Assembly (NCBI GenBank): GCA_937873255.1
Contig: CALMVM010000163.1
Coordinates: 1 to 8,289 of the forward strand
DNA: 8,289 nt
DNA from: an uncultured Verrucomicrobiota bacterium
GTDB lineage: Bacteria > Verrucomicrobiota > Verrucomicrobiia > Chthoniobacterales > SZAS-18
Direction of reading: 5' to 3'
The notes under the pieces were generated by a model, which had not been told where the DNA came from, ran no database searches, and worked only from the letters and a program-made list of their open reading frames with translations. The position numbers and the translations under genes are program-made. Positions 1 to 5,200 of this stretch are shown here, piece after piece. Each line of letters starts with the position of its first letter. Positions within the stretch are counted from its first letter, which is position 1.

Positions 1-7
1 CGATGTT

Positions 8-53
8 CCCACGGCTCACGCCGTGGGCTAAACTCTGCCGCCCCTGCCGGGGC
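8..53. repeat. Tandem pair of GC hairpins (REP-like element)
   Basis: Two perfect hairpins stand side by side. The first is CCCACGGC (8-15), loop TCAC, GCCGTGGG (20-27). The second is GCCCC (40-44), loop TGCC, GGGGC (49-53). The linker GCTAAACTCT joins them. There is no T-run on either side, so a canonical intrinsic terminator is unlikely, although the pair lies about 80 bases beyond the stop of the minus-strand isomerase gene and could protect or end that transcript. The arrangement resembles dispersed REP-type intergenic repeats of planctomycete and verrucomicrobial genomes. That comparison is from memory and has not been searched. Confidence 0.5.
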
Positions 54-133
54 TCGGAAGCCAAATCACACCGCTACCGGGACATATGGGCTGACTGCGC
101 TCCGGCATCGCACGGGACTTCTTCCATTTCGCC

Positions 134-1051
134 TCACACCGTCCCCGCAAACCTCTCCCGCCACCGCCCGGCCGACGCGCGGATGTCCTCCGTCTTCATG
201 CGCGGACTCAACTCCCACACGAACAGGCAGTTCGGCGGCAGCAGCGGGATCAGCCGGTCGTACTCGATCCCGCCCGCGAACGGCACCCGGTGATCCAACA
301 CCGGCCATTCCGTGTCGTGCAAATGGCAGCCGAACAGCTGGTGCCGGATCGATTTGAGCCACTCGTAATGATCGACGAAGCGCAGGTTGTTCTTCACCTG
401 CAAGTGCCCGAAGTCGTGCCAGTAGCCGACGTGCGGCGCGTTCAGTTCCTCCAATAACCCCGGCAACTCGCGTTCGCTCGGGACTTCCTCGTAGCCGTAC
501 CGTCCCTCGATGCCGAGATTGATGTTCTTGGCGGCGGCATGCTCGACGATGGGCTTCAGGCACTCCTTGACCCGCGCGAGATAGACCGGCGCGCGGGTCT
601 CGCGTTCCTTGACGGCGGCGATCTTGAGCCGGATGAACTCGCGGTCGAGGAATCTGCCCTCCTTGGCCATCTTGCCCAGCTTGCGGGTCACAGGCGTCAT
701 CGCCACGCGGCCGAGGTGCAGCACGACCAACCCCGCGCCGAGGCGGTGCGCGAAATCGATGGTCGGGAGCGGCAGTTTGACCGCCCGCCGCCGGTCGTAG
801 GGGCGGTGCGAGGTGAATTCGTAGCAGTCCGGCGAGGCGCTGCGGACTTCAATCGGCAGCGGGCAAAAGTTGTGCAGGCTGCTGATCCGCACCTTGCCCC
901 GGTCGAACATCTGCTGGATGCCGCCGACCAGGGAAATGCGGATGCCGTGGGAGAGTTCGACGTTCTCGAAGCCCAGGTCGAGGATTTCCTGGATCATCGG
1001 CGCGCCGTCGGTGTGGCGGGAGGAGTTCCAACAGGTGGAAAAGGAGAGCAT
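134..1051 (-). CDS. Sugar phosphate isomerase/epimerase family TIM-barrel protein
   Basis: The 305-residue protein looks like a member of the xylose-isomerase-like TIM-barrel superfamily (sugar isomerases, epimerases, IolE/IolI-like and endonuclease IV-like folds). Family members use a divalent metal held by Glu-Asp-His-Glu. Matching positions are E182 in LGIEGRYG, D213 and H216 in YWHDFGH, H243/H245 in GCHLHD, and E280 in FVWELSP, each near a strand end. The length is usual for the family. There is no signal peptide, so it should be cytoplasmic. The ATG start leads straight into the first strand (MLSFSTCWN), and no Shine-Dalgarno precedes it. The gene diverges from the exported-protein gene at 1140 with an 88-base gap. 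The substrate cannot be told from sequence, and no sugar transport or kinase genes are nearby. The fold call is firm; the reaction is unknown. Confidence 0.85.
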   Translation of the reverse strand: MLSFSTCWNSSRHTDGAPMIQEILDLGFENVELSHGIRISLVGGIQQMFDRGKVRISSLHNFCPLPIEVRSASPDCYEFTSHRPYDRRRAVKLPLPTIDFAHRLGAGLVVLHLGRVAMTPVTRKLGKMAKEGRFLDREFIRLKIAAVKERETRAPVYLARVKECLKPIVEHAAAKNINLGIEGRYGYEEVPSERELPGLLEELNAPHVGYWHDFGHLQVKNNLRFVDHYEWLKSIRHQLFGCHLHDTEWPVLDHRVPFAGGIEYDRLIPLLPPNCLFVWELSPRMKTEDIRASAGRWRERFAGTV

Positions 1052-1107
1052 CGCGGAGAGAAGGGAAGGGGGACATCCGGGCGTCGCCGGCGGTGTTCCC
1101 TCCTTGA

Positions 1108-1130
1108 TCTAACGCAAGTCCCGGGTTAGA
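1108..1130. repeat. Inverted repeat TCTAAC-N11-GTTAGA between divergent genes
   Basis: TCTAAC (1108-1113) and GTTAGA (1125-1130) form a perfect 6-base inverted repeat with an 11-base spacer. It lies between two divergently transcribed genes, 9 bases before the plus-strand ATG at 1140. It could be an operator or a remnant of a dispersed repeat. A weak promoter-like pair, TTGATC (1104-1109) and TTAGAC (1126-1131) with a 16-base gap, overlaps it. Short repeats of this size also arise by chance. Confidence 0.25.
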
Positions 1131-1139
1131 CAAGCAGCC

Positions 1140-1670
1140 ATGCGCTTTTCCCGTTGCCTGCCGATCTTCCGGCGACTCGCCGCCACGGTTTTCGTGGTCC
1201 TGGCCGCGATGTCGCCCGCCTTCGCGCAAGGCCCCGACATGCCCGAGGCCGACCAGAAGGCGCTCGCGGGCTACAAGCTGACCTTGGAACGGGTGGACAA
1301 GGTCGTCGCGGTCAGCAAGAAACTCGTCGAGGCCGCCAGGACCGACCCGCAGATCGGAAAAGAAATGCAGGAGGTGGACGCCGAGAAGGGCAGCACGTTC
1401 GACAAGGTGGACGAGGTGTTCAACCGGAAGGCCCCGCGCGTCGTGGCGATCATCAAGGCCGAGGGACTCGAACCGCACGAATACATCCTCGGGTTGCTCT
1501 CGACGATGTTCGCCAGCATGGGCGCGAACCTCAAGGCGTCGGGCAAGTCGGACCTGCCGGATTTCATCCCGGCGGCGAACGTCGAGCTGGCCGAGAAGAA
1601 CCTGCCGAAGTTCGAGGAAGCCGCCAGGAGCATCGGCGAGCTGGATTCCATCGGCAAGACGGCGCAGTGA
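1140..1670 (+). CDS. Small exported helical protein, function unknown
   Basis: I do not recognise this 176-residue protein. It begins with a clear Sec signal peptide: basic residues R2, R5, R11 and R12, a hydrophobic core at about 13-24, and a signal peptidase I site AFA-Q after residue 29. The mature part of about 147 residues is rich in Lys, Glu, Asp and Ala and looks almost entirely alpha-helical, with a more hydrophobic segment near 115-130 (ILGLLSTMFASMG). It has no cysteine after the signal peptide and no lipobox, so a soluble periplasmic protein is likely. The ATG at 1140 is well placed for the signal peptide, but no Shine-Dalgarno precedes it. A heptamer repeat element begins directly after its stop. 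Coding is secure from the signal peptide and codon structure; function is open. Confidence 0.8.
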   Translation: MRFSRCLPIFRRLAATVFVVLAAMSPAFAQGPDMPEADQKALAGYKLTLERVDKVVAVSKKLVEAARTDPQIGKEMQEVDAEKGSTFDKVDEVFNRKAPRVVAIIKAEGLEPHEYILGLLSTMFASMGANLKASGKSDLPDFIPAANVELAEKNLPKFEEAARSIGELDSIGKTAQ

Positions 1671-1782
1671 GAAAATGACGAATGACGAAGGGCGGAAGGC
1701 AGACCTGTCGCCGTCTGGACACGCAATCTCGTCTTCCATTTTCCGGTCATTCGTCATTCGTCATTCGTCATTCGTCATTTTC
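1671..1782. repeat. Heptanucleotide-array inverted repeat, element 1
   Basis: The element starts at the first base after the TGA of the exported-protein gene. Its left arm 1671-1689 and right arm 1764-1782 are a perfect 19-base inverted repeat separated by 74 bases. Both arms are made of 7-base tandem units. On the left, AATGACG occurs at 1674-1680 and 1681-1687, followed by the degenerate units AAGGGCG and GAAGGCA. On the right, GTCATTC occurs at 1746-1752, 1753-1759, 1760-1766 and 1767-1773, followed by GTCATTT at 1774-1780. A transcript would fold into a long stem, so it could act as a terminator or RNA-stability element. It ends two bases before the next start codon at 1785. It resembles heptameric short tandemly repeated sequences known from cyanobacteria in kind, not in unit. 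Confidence 0.8.
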
Positions 1783-1784
1783 CC

Positions 1785-2282
1785 ATGGGCACCGCCGCCA
1801 ATAACCTGCCGCCCGCCTACCGTTCGGCGGACGCCGTGCGGGCCGCGCTGGCGGAGGTGCGCGCGGTGTACGCCGAACTCGACCGCCGGCCGGTGATGCG
1901 CGCGTGCGTGCGACTGACGGAGTGTTGCCAGTTCAAACGCACGGGCCGCACGCCGTCGGTCACGCGCGGCGAGGCGCTGCTGGCGATCCGGGCGTTGAAG
2001 GCGACCGGCCGCAAGGAAGTGCCGCCGCCGACGGACGGAAACTGCCCGATGCTGGAAGCGCGTACGGGTAAGTGCCTGATCTACGCCGACCGGCCGTTCG
2101 GTTGTCGCACGTATTTTTGCGAGGCGGCGGGCGGTTCGTACGAACGGCGCGACGTGCTCGACCTCATCCGGCGGCTGGAGGAGATCGATCAGAGATTGGG
2201 CCACCGCGACGGCCCGCGGCCGTTCACGGCGGCGCTGGCGGTGGAGCAGGGAGGCCGAGGTCAGGTCGGCTCGGGACGGTGA
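1785..2282 (+). CDS. YkgJ-family cysteine cluster protein
   Basis: The 165-residue protein carries the cysteine pattern of the YkgJ/Fe-S-oxidoreductase-like cluster family: C41, C47-C48 (TECCQF), C87 (NCPML), C97 (GKCLIY), C107 and C112 (RPFGCRTYFC). These cysteines are thought to bind zinc or an iron-sulfur cluster, but the family's biochemical role is not established. About 40 helical residues precede the cluster and a charged helix (DVLDLIRRLEEIDQRL) follows it. The protein is cytoplasmic, with no signal peptide. The ATG at 1785 sits two bases after a heptamer-repeat element and has no Shine-Dalgarno. Transcription probably either starts inside or reads through that element. The last 22 bases overlap the end of the convergent antitoxin gene. 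Confidence 0.85.
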   Translation: MGTAANNLPPAYRSADAVRAALAEVRAVYAELDRRPVMRACVRLTECCQFKRTGRTPSVTRGEALLAIRALKATGRKEVPPPTDGNCPMLEARTGKCLIYADRPFGCRTYFCEAAGGSYERRDVLDLIRRLEEIDQRLGHRDGPRPFTAALAVEQGGRGQVGSGR

Positions 2283-2581
2283 GCCAGTTCGAGGACGCGT
2301 TGGGGATCTTTGCGCGCGAGATCGAGGAGGCGGAGGGCTGCGCCTGTCGGTTTGCGGCGTCCTTTTTCCCAACTGATCGCCGTCACGGTGGGCACGTTCA
2401 GGATCGCCGCGAACATCGCCTGGCTGAGGTTCAATTTGTCACGGAGTCGTTTGATCTCCGCCGGTTCGATCTTCCGCACTTGGGTTGGCAGGACAACCTC
2501 CTGCAAAGTCAACTTGCCTTGTGCATGAGCCAGAACTTCCTGCATCGCTTCGATGAGGTCCTCACCGAAAGATTTACCCAC
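2261..2581 (-). CDS. HigA/NadS-type helix-turn-helix antitoxin
   Basis: The preferred reading is 106 residues from a GTG start (2579-2581) overlapping the toxin's TAA stop (2574-2576), which suggests translational coupling. The frame stays open 34 codons further upstream (to 2683), but that part is Lys/Arg/Pro-rich and lies inside the toxin gene. The N-terminus GKSFGEDLIEAMQEVLAHAQ and the C-terminal XRE-type HTH (LNLSQAMFAAILNVPTVTAI, then SWEKGRRKPTGAALRLL) match the HigA/NadS antitoxin family. Such proteins bind the partner toxin and repress their own promoter. The toxin-first gene order is typical of HigBA-like modules. The gene looks intact although the toxin gene is frame-broken. Its 3' end overlaps the YkgJ gene on the other strand by 22 bases, so the two 3' ends may interfere in transcription. 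Confidence 0.82.
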   Translation of the reverse strand: MGKSFGEDLIEAMQEVLAHAQGKLTLQEVVLPTQVRKIEPAEIKRLRDKLNLSQAMFAAILNVPTVTAISWEKGRRKPTGAALRLLDLARKDPQRVLELAHRPEPT

Positions 2582-2929
2582 CTTTTTCTCGGGTGTTTCG
2601 GAACTGGGTTTTGATCGCGGATGCGATGGCCGCGAGAGTCTTTTTCTCTTTGGCGGTAATGTCCTCGGTTTCGTTTTTCGCATAAAGTCGCATGAAGATC
2701 ATTTGACCGGCTTCCTGAAGCCAGAGGTACAGAATTCTGGCCCCTCCGCGTTTACCCCGCCCGGGCACCCGACACGGACTTTCCGTATCCCTCCTGCACC
2801 AGGAATGACCAGTCCCAAGCCGGGATGTTCTCGCAGGCGGGCGGCGAGTTCATTGAACTGAGTTTTGTTTTTGAATTGCTTCAGTTGCTCGGTGAACTTG
2901 GCAAGTTGCTGAATGACAATTTGCGGCAT
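2574..2929 (-). pseudogene. RelE/HigB-type toxin gene split by one -1 frameshift
   Basis: Two overlapping frames together encode one RelE/HigB-like toxin. Frame one runs from ATG 2929 (MPQIVIQQLAKFTEQL, then GLVIPGAGGIRKVRV) and, unshifted, gives 76 residues ending at TGA 2699-2701. The second frame supplies RGKRGGARILYLWL, MRLYAKNETEDITAKEKKTL and the family C-terminus, ending at TAA 2574-2576. A -1 slip at the heptamer C CCG GGC (plus positions 2759-2765) joins them as RKVRVGCPGRGKRGGAR, giving 118 residues, the usual family length. Intact relatives are mRNA interferases or ribosome-dependent RNases paired with the downstream antitoxin. The simplest explanations are loss of one G in a G-run by mutation or sequencing error. 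Programmed frameshifting is possible but unproven. As read here, the toxin lacks its conserved C-terminal half. Confidence 0.75.
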
Positions 2930-3004
2930 CGCCGGGTAATTTCAGGCAAGATAATGGGAGATACGAGCGGCAGCCCAGCAAACGTTTGGATTCGGGACCC
3001 AAGA

Positions 3005-3033
3005 CTATTACCCTGTAACATCGTTTTAACCAA
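3005..3033 (-). promoter_or_regulatory. Candidate sigma70-type promoter for the toxin-antitoxin module
   Basis: On the minus strand, TTGGTT (3028-3033) and TAATAG (3005-3010) are separated by 17 bases and lie about 75 bases upstream of the toxin ATG, in the AT-richest intergenic stretch here. The match is good but not perfect. Self-repressed toxin-antitoxin modules normally carry their own promoter, which supports the placement. Confidence 0.35.
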
Positions 3034-3064
3034 TGGAAATTACGTTCGCGCTACCCACCGAATT

Positions 3065-3730
3065 TCACGTCACATCCGCCGCCGGGAACGCCGGGTGTGC
3101 GCGAATGAGCGCCAGCGCGCGACCCGTCAGCGTCTTGCCTGGCTCGATGCGCGGCCACGGCGACGCGCCGCTCGGGTGCGGCAGCGGCACCACGTCGCAC
3201 GCGTGCCCGGCGTAGCTCGCGCGGAATTGGCGTCCGATGATCTCCGTCAGCGGCGCGGGCGGCAAAAACTGCACGATGGCCAGCCGCCCGACCGGGATCA
3301 CCAGTTCCGGCCGCAACAGGTCGAACTCCGCCTTCAGCCACCGGCTGCATTCAGAGATTTCCGCGCGGTCGGGCACCCGGTCGCCGCCGGCCGGGAGCGG
3401 CCCCGGGAAACACCGGCATACCGCCGCCATGTAGACCGTGCGCCGGAAACGTTCCTCGTCGATTCCGCAACCCTCGCGCAGCCACGCGAAGAGTGTCCGC
3501 CCCGCCGTCCACGCGAACGGCCGGCCCTTGACCGGTTCGTGCCGCCCCGGAGCCTGGCCGACGAGCATCACGCGGCTGACCGTCGGATAGCCCGGCACCG
3601 CCGGACGGTGCATGCGCGGACAACGCACGCACGCGCGGACGGTTTCGACGTGCGCGGCGAGCGCGGCGGCAGGTTCGGAAGGGGCGGTCAAGGCTGAAAG
3701 GCTCCGGTCGGCGGTTGTCCCGGCGTCCAC
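3065..3730 (-). CDS. Uracil-DNA glycosylase family protein with Fe-S cysteines
   Basis: The 221-residue protein fits the family 4-like uracil-DNA glycosylases, which remove uracil from DNA in base-excision repair. Motif A is GQAPG (58-62), followed by the uracil-stacking segment GRPFAWTAGRTL (F72). Motif B is HPSG (185-188). Four cysteines can ligand a 4Fe-4S cluster: C34 and C37 (CVRC), C105 or C107 (AVCRC), and C128. Typical family 4 enzymes read GEAPG, whereas this one has Gln at the second position, as in a related uncharacterised bacterial subgroup. The assigned start is GTG at 3728-3730 with no Shine-Dalgarno. It could lie further downstream, but must precede C34. Only 29 bases separate it from the divergent ATG at 3760. 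The toxin-antitoxin module lies downstream on the same strand, 135 bases beyond the stop, and seems unrelated. Confidence 0.85.
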   Translation of the reverse strand: MDAGTTADRSLSALTAPSEPAAALAAHVETVRACVRCPRMHRPAVPGYPTVSRVMLVGQAPGRHEPVKGRPFAWTAGRTLFAWLREGCGIDEERFRRTVYMAAVCRCFPGPLPAGGDRVPDRAEISECSRWLKAEFDLLRPELVIPVGRLAIVQFLPPAPLTEIIGRQFRASYAGHACDVVPLPHPSGASPWPRIEPGKTLTGRALALIRAHPAFPAADVT

Positions 3731-3743
3731 TTTCCGATAGATT
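3715..3743 (+). promoter_or_regulatory. Weak candidate promoter for the HMA-domain gene
   Basis: TTGTCC (3715-3720) and TAGATT (3738-3743) are separated by 17 bases and each match 4 of 6 consensus positions. A transcript would begin about 10 bases before the ATG at 3760. The site overlaps the start of the divergent glycosylase gene, so either that gene starts later or the two promoters overlap. This is weak evidence. Confidence 0.22.
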
Positions 3744-3759
3744 GGCGCTTTCTGCCTTG

Positions 3760-4080
3760 ATGAAATTTTCCCTCTTGCGGTGCGTTCGGGTGGCGGCGGT
3801 GATTTTGCTGGTGCCCGTTTCGCCGGTGGATCAGTCGGCGGCGGACGAACCGAAGGGGATGGTCGTCAAGACCGTCCTGAAGCTGGAGCCCGAGATCGAT
3901 TGTCCGTCGTGCGAGGACGGCATCAAGCGCACGCTGGTCACGGCGCATGGGGTCCAGAGCGCGGAGGTGGACGTGCTCACCAACAAAGTGACGGTGCGCT
4001 ACGACCCGACGCGCATCAAACTCCAGGCGCTCATCGGGCGCATCGGCGTGATCGGTTACAAGGCGACGGAAGTGAAGTAG
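3760..4080 (+). CDS. Exported heavy-metal-associated (HMA) domain protein
   Basis: The 106-residue protein starts at the ATG at 3760. An in-frame extension back to 3715 would place 15 residues ahead of the signal peptide and is less likely. Residues 1-28 form a Sec signal peptide (MKFSLLRCVRVAAVILLVPV) with cleavage near SAA-DE. The rest is one HMA domain (about 38-104) with the metal-binding motif CPSC (C48, C51) followed by the family pattern of HGVQSAEVDVLTNKVTVRYD and a C-terminal IGYKATEV. It resembles MerP and periplasmic copper-chaperone-like proteins, which pass a soft metal such as Cu(I), Hg(II) or Zn(II) to a transporter. No P-type ATPase, transporter or metal regulator lies nearby, so it is an orphan and its metal is unknown. 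A heptamer repeat element begins at the base after its TAG. Confidence 0.85.
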   Translation: MKFSLLRCVRVAAVILLVPVSPVDQSAADEPKGMVVKTVLKLEPEIDCPSCEDGIKRTLVTAHGVQSAEVDVLTNKVTVRYDPTRIKLQALIGRIGVIGYKATEVK

Positions 4081-4209
4081 GAACGCGGAACGCGGAACTC
4101 GGAACGGCGGAGGGCGAAAGGCGATGAATCGCAAAAGCGATCAATCGGGAGGGAAATTCATTTGGTGGTTGATCGGTTCTGCCCGCTTCCATTCCGAGTT
4201 CCGCGTTTC
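4081..4209. repeat. Heptanucleotide-array inverted repeat, element 2, between convergent genes
   Basis: The left array is seven consecutive 7-base units from the base after the HMA stop: GAACGCG (4081 and 4088), GAACTCG (4095), GAACGGC (4102), GGAGGGC (4109), GAAAGGC (4116), GATGAAT (4123). The right array reads on the minus strand GAAACGC, GGAACTC, GGAATGG, AAGCGGG (4209 down to 4182). Segment 4091-4104 is a perfect 14-base inverted match to 4192-4205, extending to 17 of 18 over 4087-4104 and 4192-4209. Inside are smaller hairpins: ATCGC-AAAA-GCGAT (4128-4141) and CGATCAA/TTGATCG (4138-4144, 4169-4175). It ends three bases short of the comF stop, so it may be a bidirectional terminator. It shares the design of the element at 1671-1782. 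Confidence 0.75.
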
Positions 4210-4212
4210 CGC

Positions 4213-5004
4213 TCACCGCCGCGCCGCCGTGAGCACCCGCACGCTCGCCGCCCCCGCCGCCAACAGCACCCGCGCGCAGGCGTCCACGGTCGCGCCCGAG
4301 GTGAACACGTCATCCACCAAGAGCACGTCCGCCCCCGCCAGACCGCGCCGCCAGCGCCGTGCGCTCCAACCTTCGGCCAGCGCGAACGCCCCCGCCAGGT
4401 TCCTTGCCCGTTCCTCGCGGCTGAGGAGCGTCTGGGTGCCCGTGTACCGCGCCCGGCGCAATACCGGCCACACCGGTAGATTCACGCGGCGTCCGAGCGC
4501 GCGGCAGCATTCCTCGGCCTGGTTGTAGCCGCGTTCGCGCTGGCGGCGGGGATGCAGCGGCACAGGCACCAACGCGTCGGCCGGATGCCGGGCTAGACGC
4601 GGATCGGCCAGCGCCTCGCACAACCATTCCGCCAGCGCGCGGCGCAGGTGTTGTTCGCCACGGTACTTGAAACGCACGATCAGGTCGCGCACCGGGCCAT
4701 CGTGCCGCCGGACGCTGACGGCGCAGTCGAAGGCAAACGCGCGCTCGCGGCAGTTCGCGCACGTCATGTGCAGCGACAGGGCGGAAAGCGACGCAGGCGC
4801 GCGGGCGTTCACCGCAACCGGGAACGGCCACGAACACACCGCGCAAAACGGCGCTTCGAGCCGGGGCGCGGCGTCCGCGCAAGCCGCGCAGAAAGCGGCG
4901 TCCGGCTCCACCGGAGCCTGGCAATGGGCGCACGCCGGAGGGTAGAGCAAACCCAGCAAGGTCTCGGCCGTGGCGGCGGCCCCCCGTTTGATCGTCGTCA
5001 GCAC
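4213..5004 (-). CDS. comF: ComF family phosphoribosyltransferase-like protein
   Basis: The 263-residue reading starts at GTG (5002-5004), with GAGGG three bases upstream as the only Shine-Dalgarno-like site in the window. The frame stays open to 5625, but the extension is Arg/Pro-rich and lies across the neighbouring repeat gene, so I reject it. The protein has a cysteine-rich N-terminus with four CxxC pairs (C25/C28, C39/C42, C54/C57, C82/C85) suited to two zinc ribbons, the conserved FKYRGE and RERGYNQAEE segments, and a phosphoribosyltransferase PRPP loop VDDVFTSGAT (230-239). ComF is needed for transformation in several bacteria and also occurs in non-competent ones, where its role is unclear. 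No other competence gene is visible. It converges with the HMA gene across a heptamer repeat. Confidence 0.9.
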   Translation of the reverse strand: MLTTIKRGAAATAETLLGLLYPPACAHCQAPVEPDAAFCAACADAAPRLEAPFCAVCSWPFPVAVNARAPASLSALSLHMTCANCRERAFAFDCAVSVRRHDGPVRDLIVRFKYRGEQHLRRALAEWLCEALADPRLARHPADALVPVPLHPRRQRERGYNQAEECCRALGRRVNLPVWPVLRRARYTGTQTLLSREERARNLAGAFALAEGWSARRWRRGLAGADVLLVDDVFTSGATVDACARVLLAAGAASVRVLTAARR

Positions 5005-5053
5005 GAACCCTCGACGGAACGGGAAACGGCGGCGGCTGGCAAGACGAAAATGT

Positions 5054-5070
5054 CCGGTGAGCGCCACCGG
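5054..5070. other. Small hairpin in the comF leader
   Basis: CCGGTG (5054-5059) and CACCGG (5065-5070) form a perfect 6-base stem with a 5-base loop, 50 bases upstream of the comF GTG. Together with the larger stem at 5090-5125 it makes the leader strongly structured. No known riboswitch class was recognised. Confidence 0.4.
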
Positions 5071-5074
5071 CCCG

Positions 5075-5125
5075 ACGGCGGAAAAGTCGCGGCCCTCCGT
5101 GCGGTGGGCATCACGCGGAGGGCCG
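5075..5125 (-). terminator. Terminator-like hairpin between the Ser/Pro-repeat gene and comF
   Basis: CGGCCCTCCG (5090-5099) and CGGAGGGCCG (5116-5125) form a perfect 10-base GC-rich stem with a 16-base loop. On the minus strand the stem is followed by CGAC and then TTTT (within 5075-5089), a short U-tract four bases after the stem. This fits a weak intrinsic terminator for the gene ending at 5201, or an attenuator in the comF leader. Confidence 0.4.
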
Positions 5126-5200
5126 GGAAGGGACCGGTTTACGGGAGACCGGGCAGGAGACGGATTGCGGTTGGACGCGTCCGAAAGCGATGGGAACGGG

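Noticed and set aside
3..293. Plus-strand frame at the window start
   Set aside because: It runs through the double hairpin and the antisense of the isomerase C-terminus, with no coding signature.
849..1757. Minus-strand frame across the exported-protein gene and the first heptamer element
   Set aside because: It overlaps two better-supported genes and the repeat, and its product shows no family pattern.
1746..1780. CRISPR-like array
   Set aside because: The units are contiguous 7-mers with no spacers, so this is a short tandem repeat.
2825..3697. Plus-strand frame over the glycosylase gene
   Set aside because: It is an Arg-rich shadow. The opposite strand carries all glycosylase motifs.
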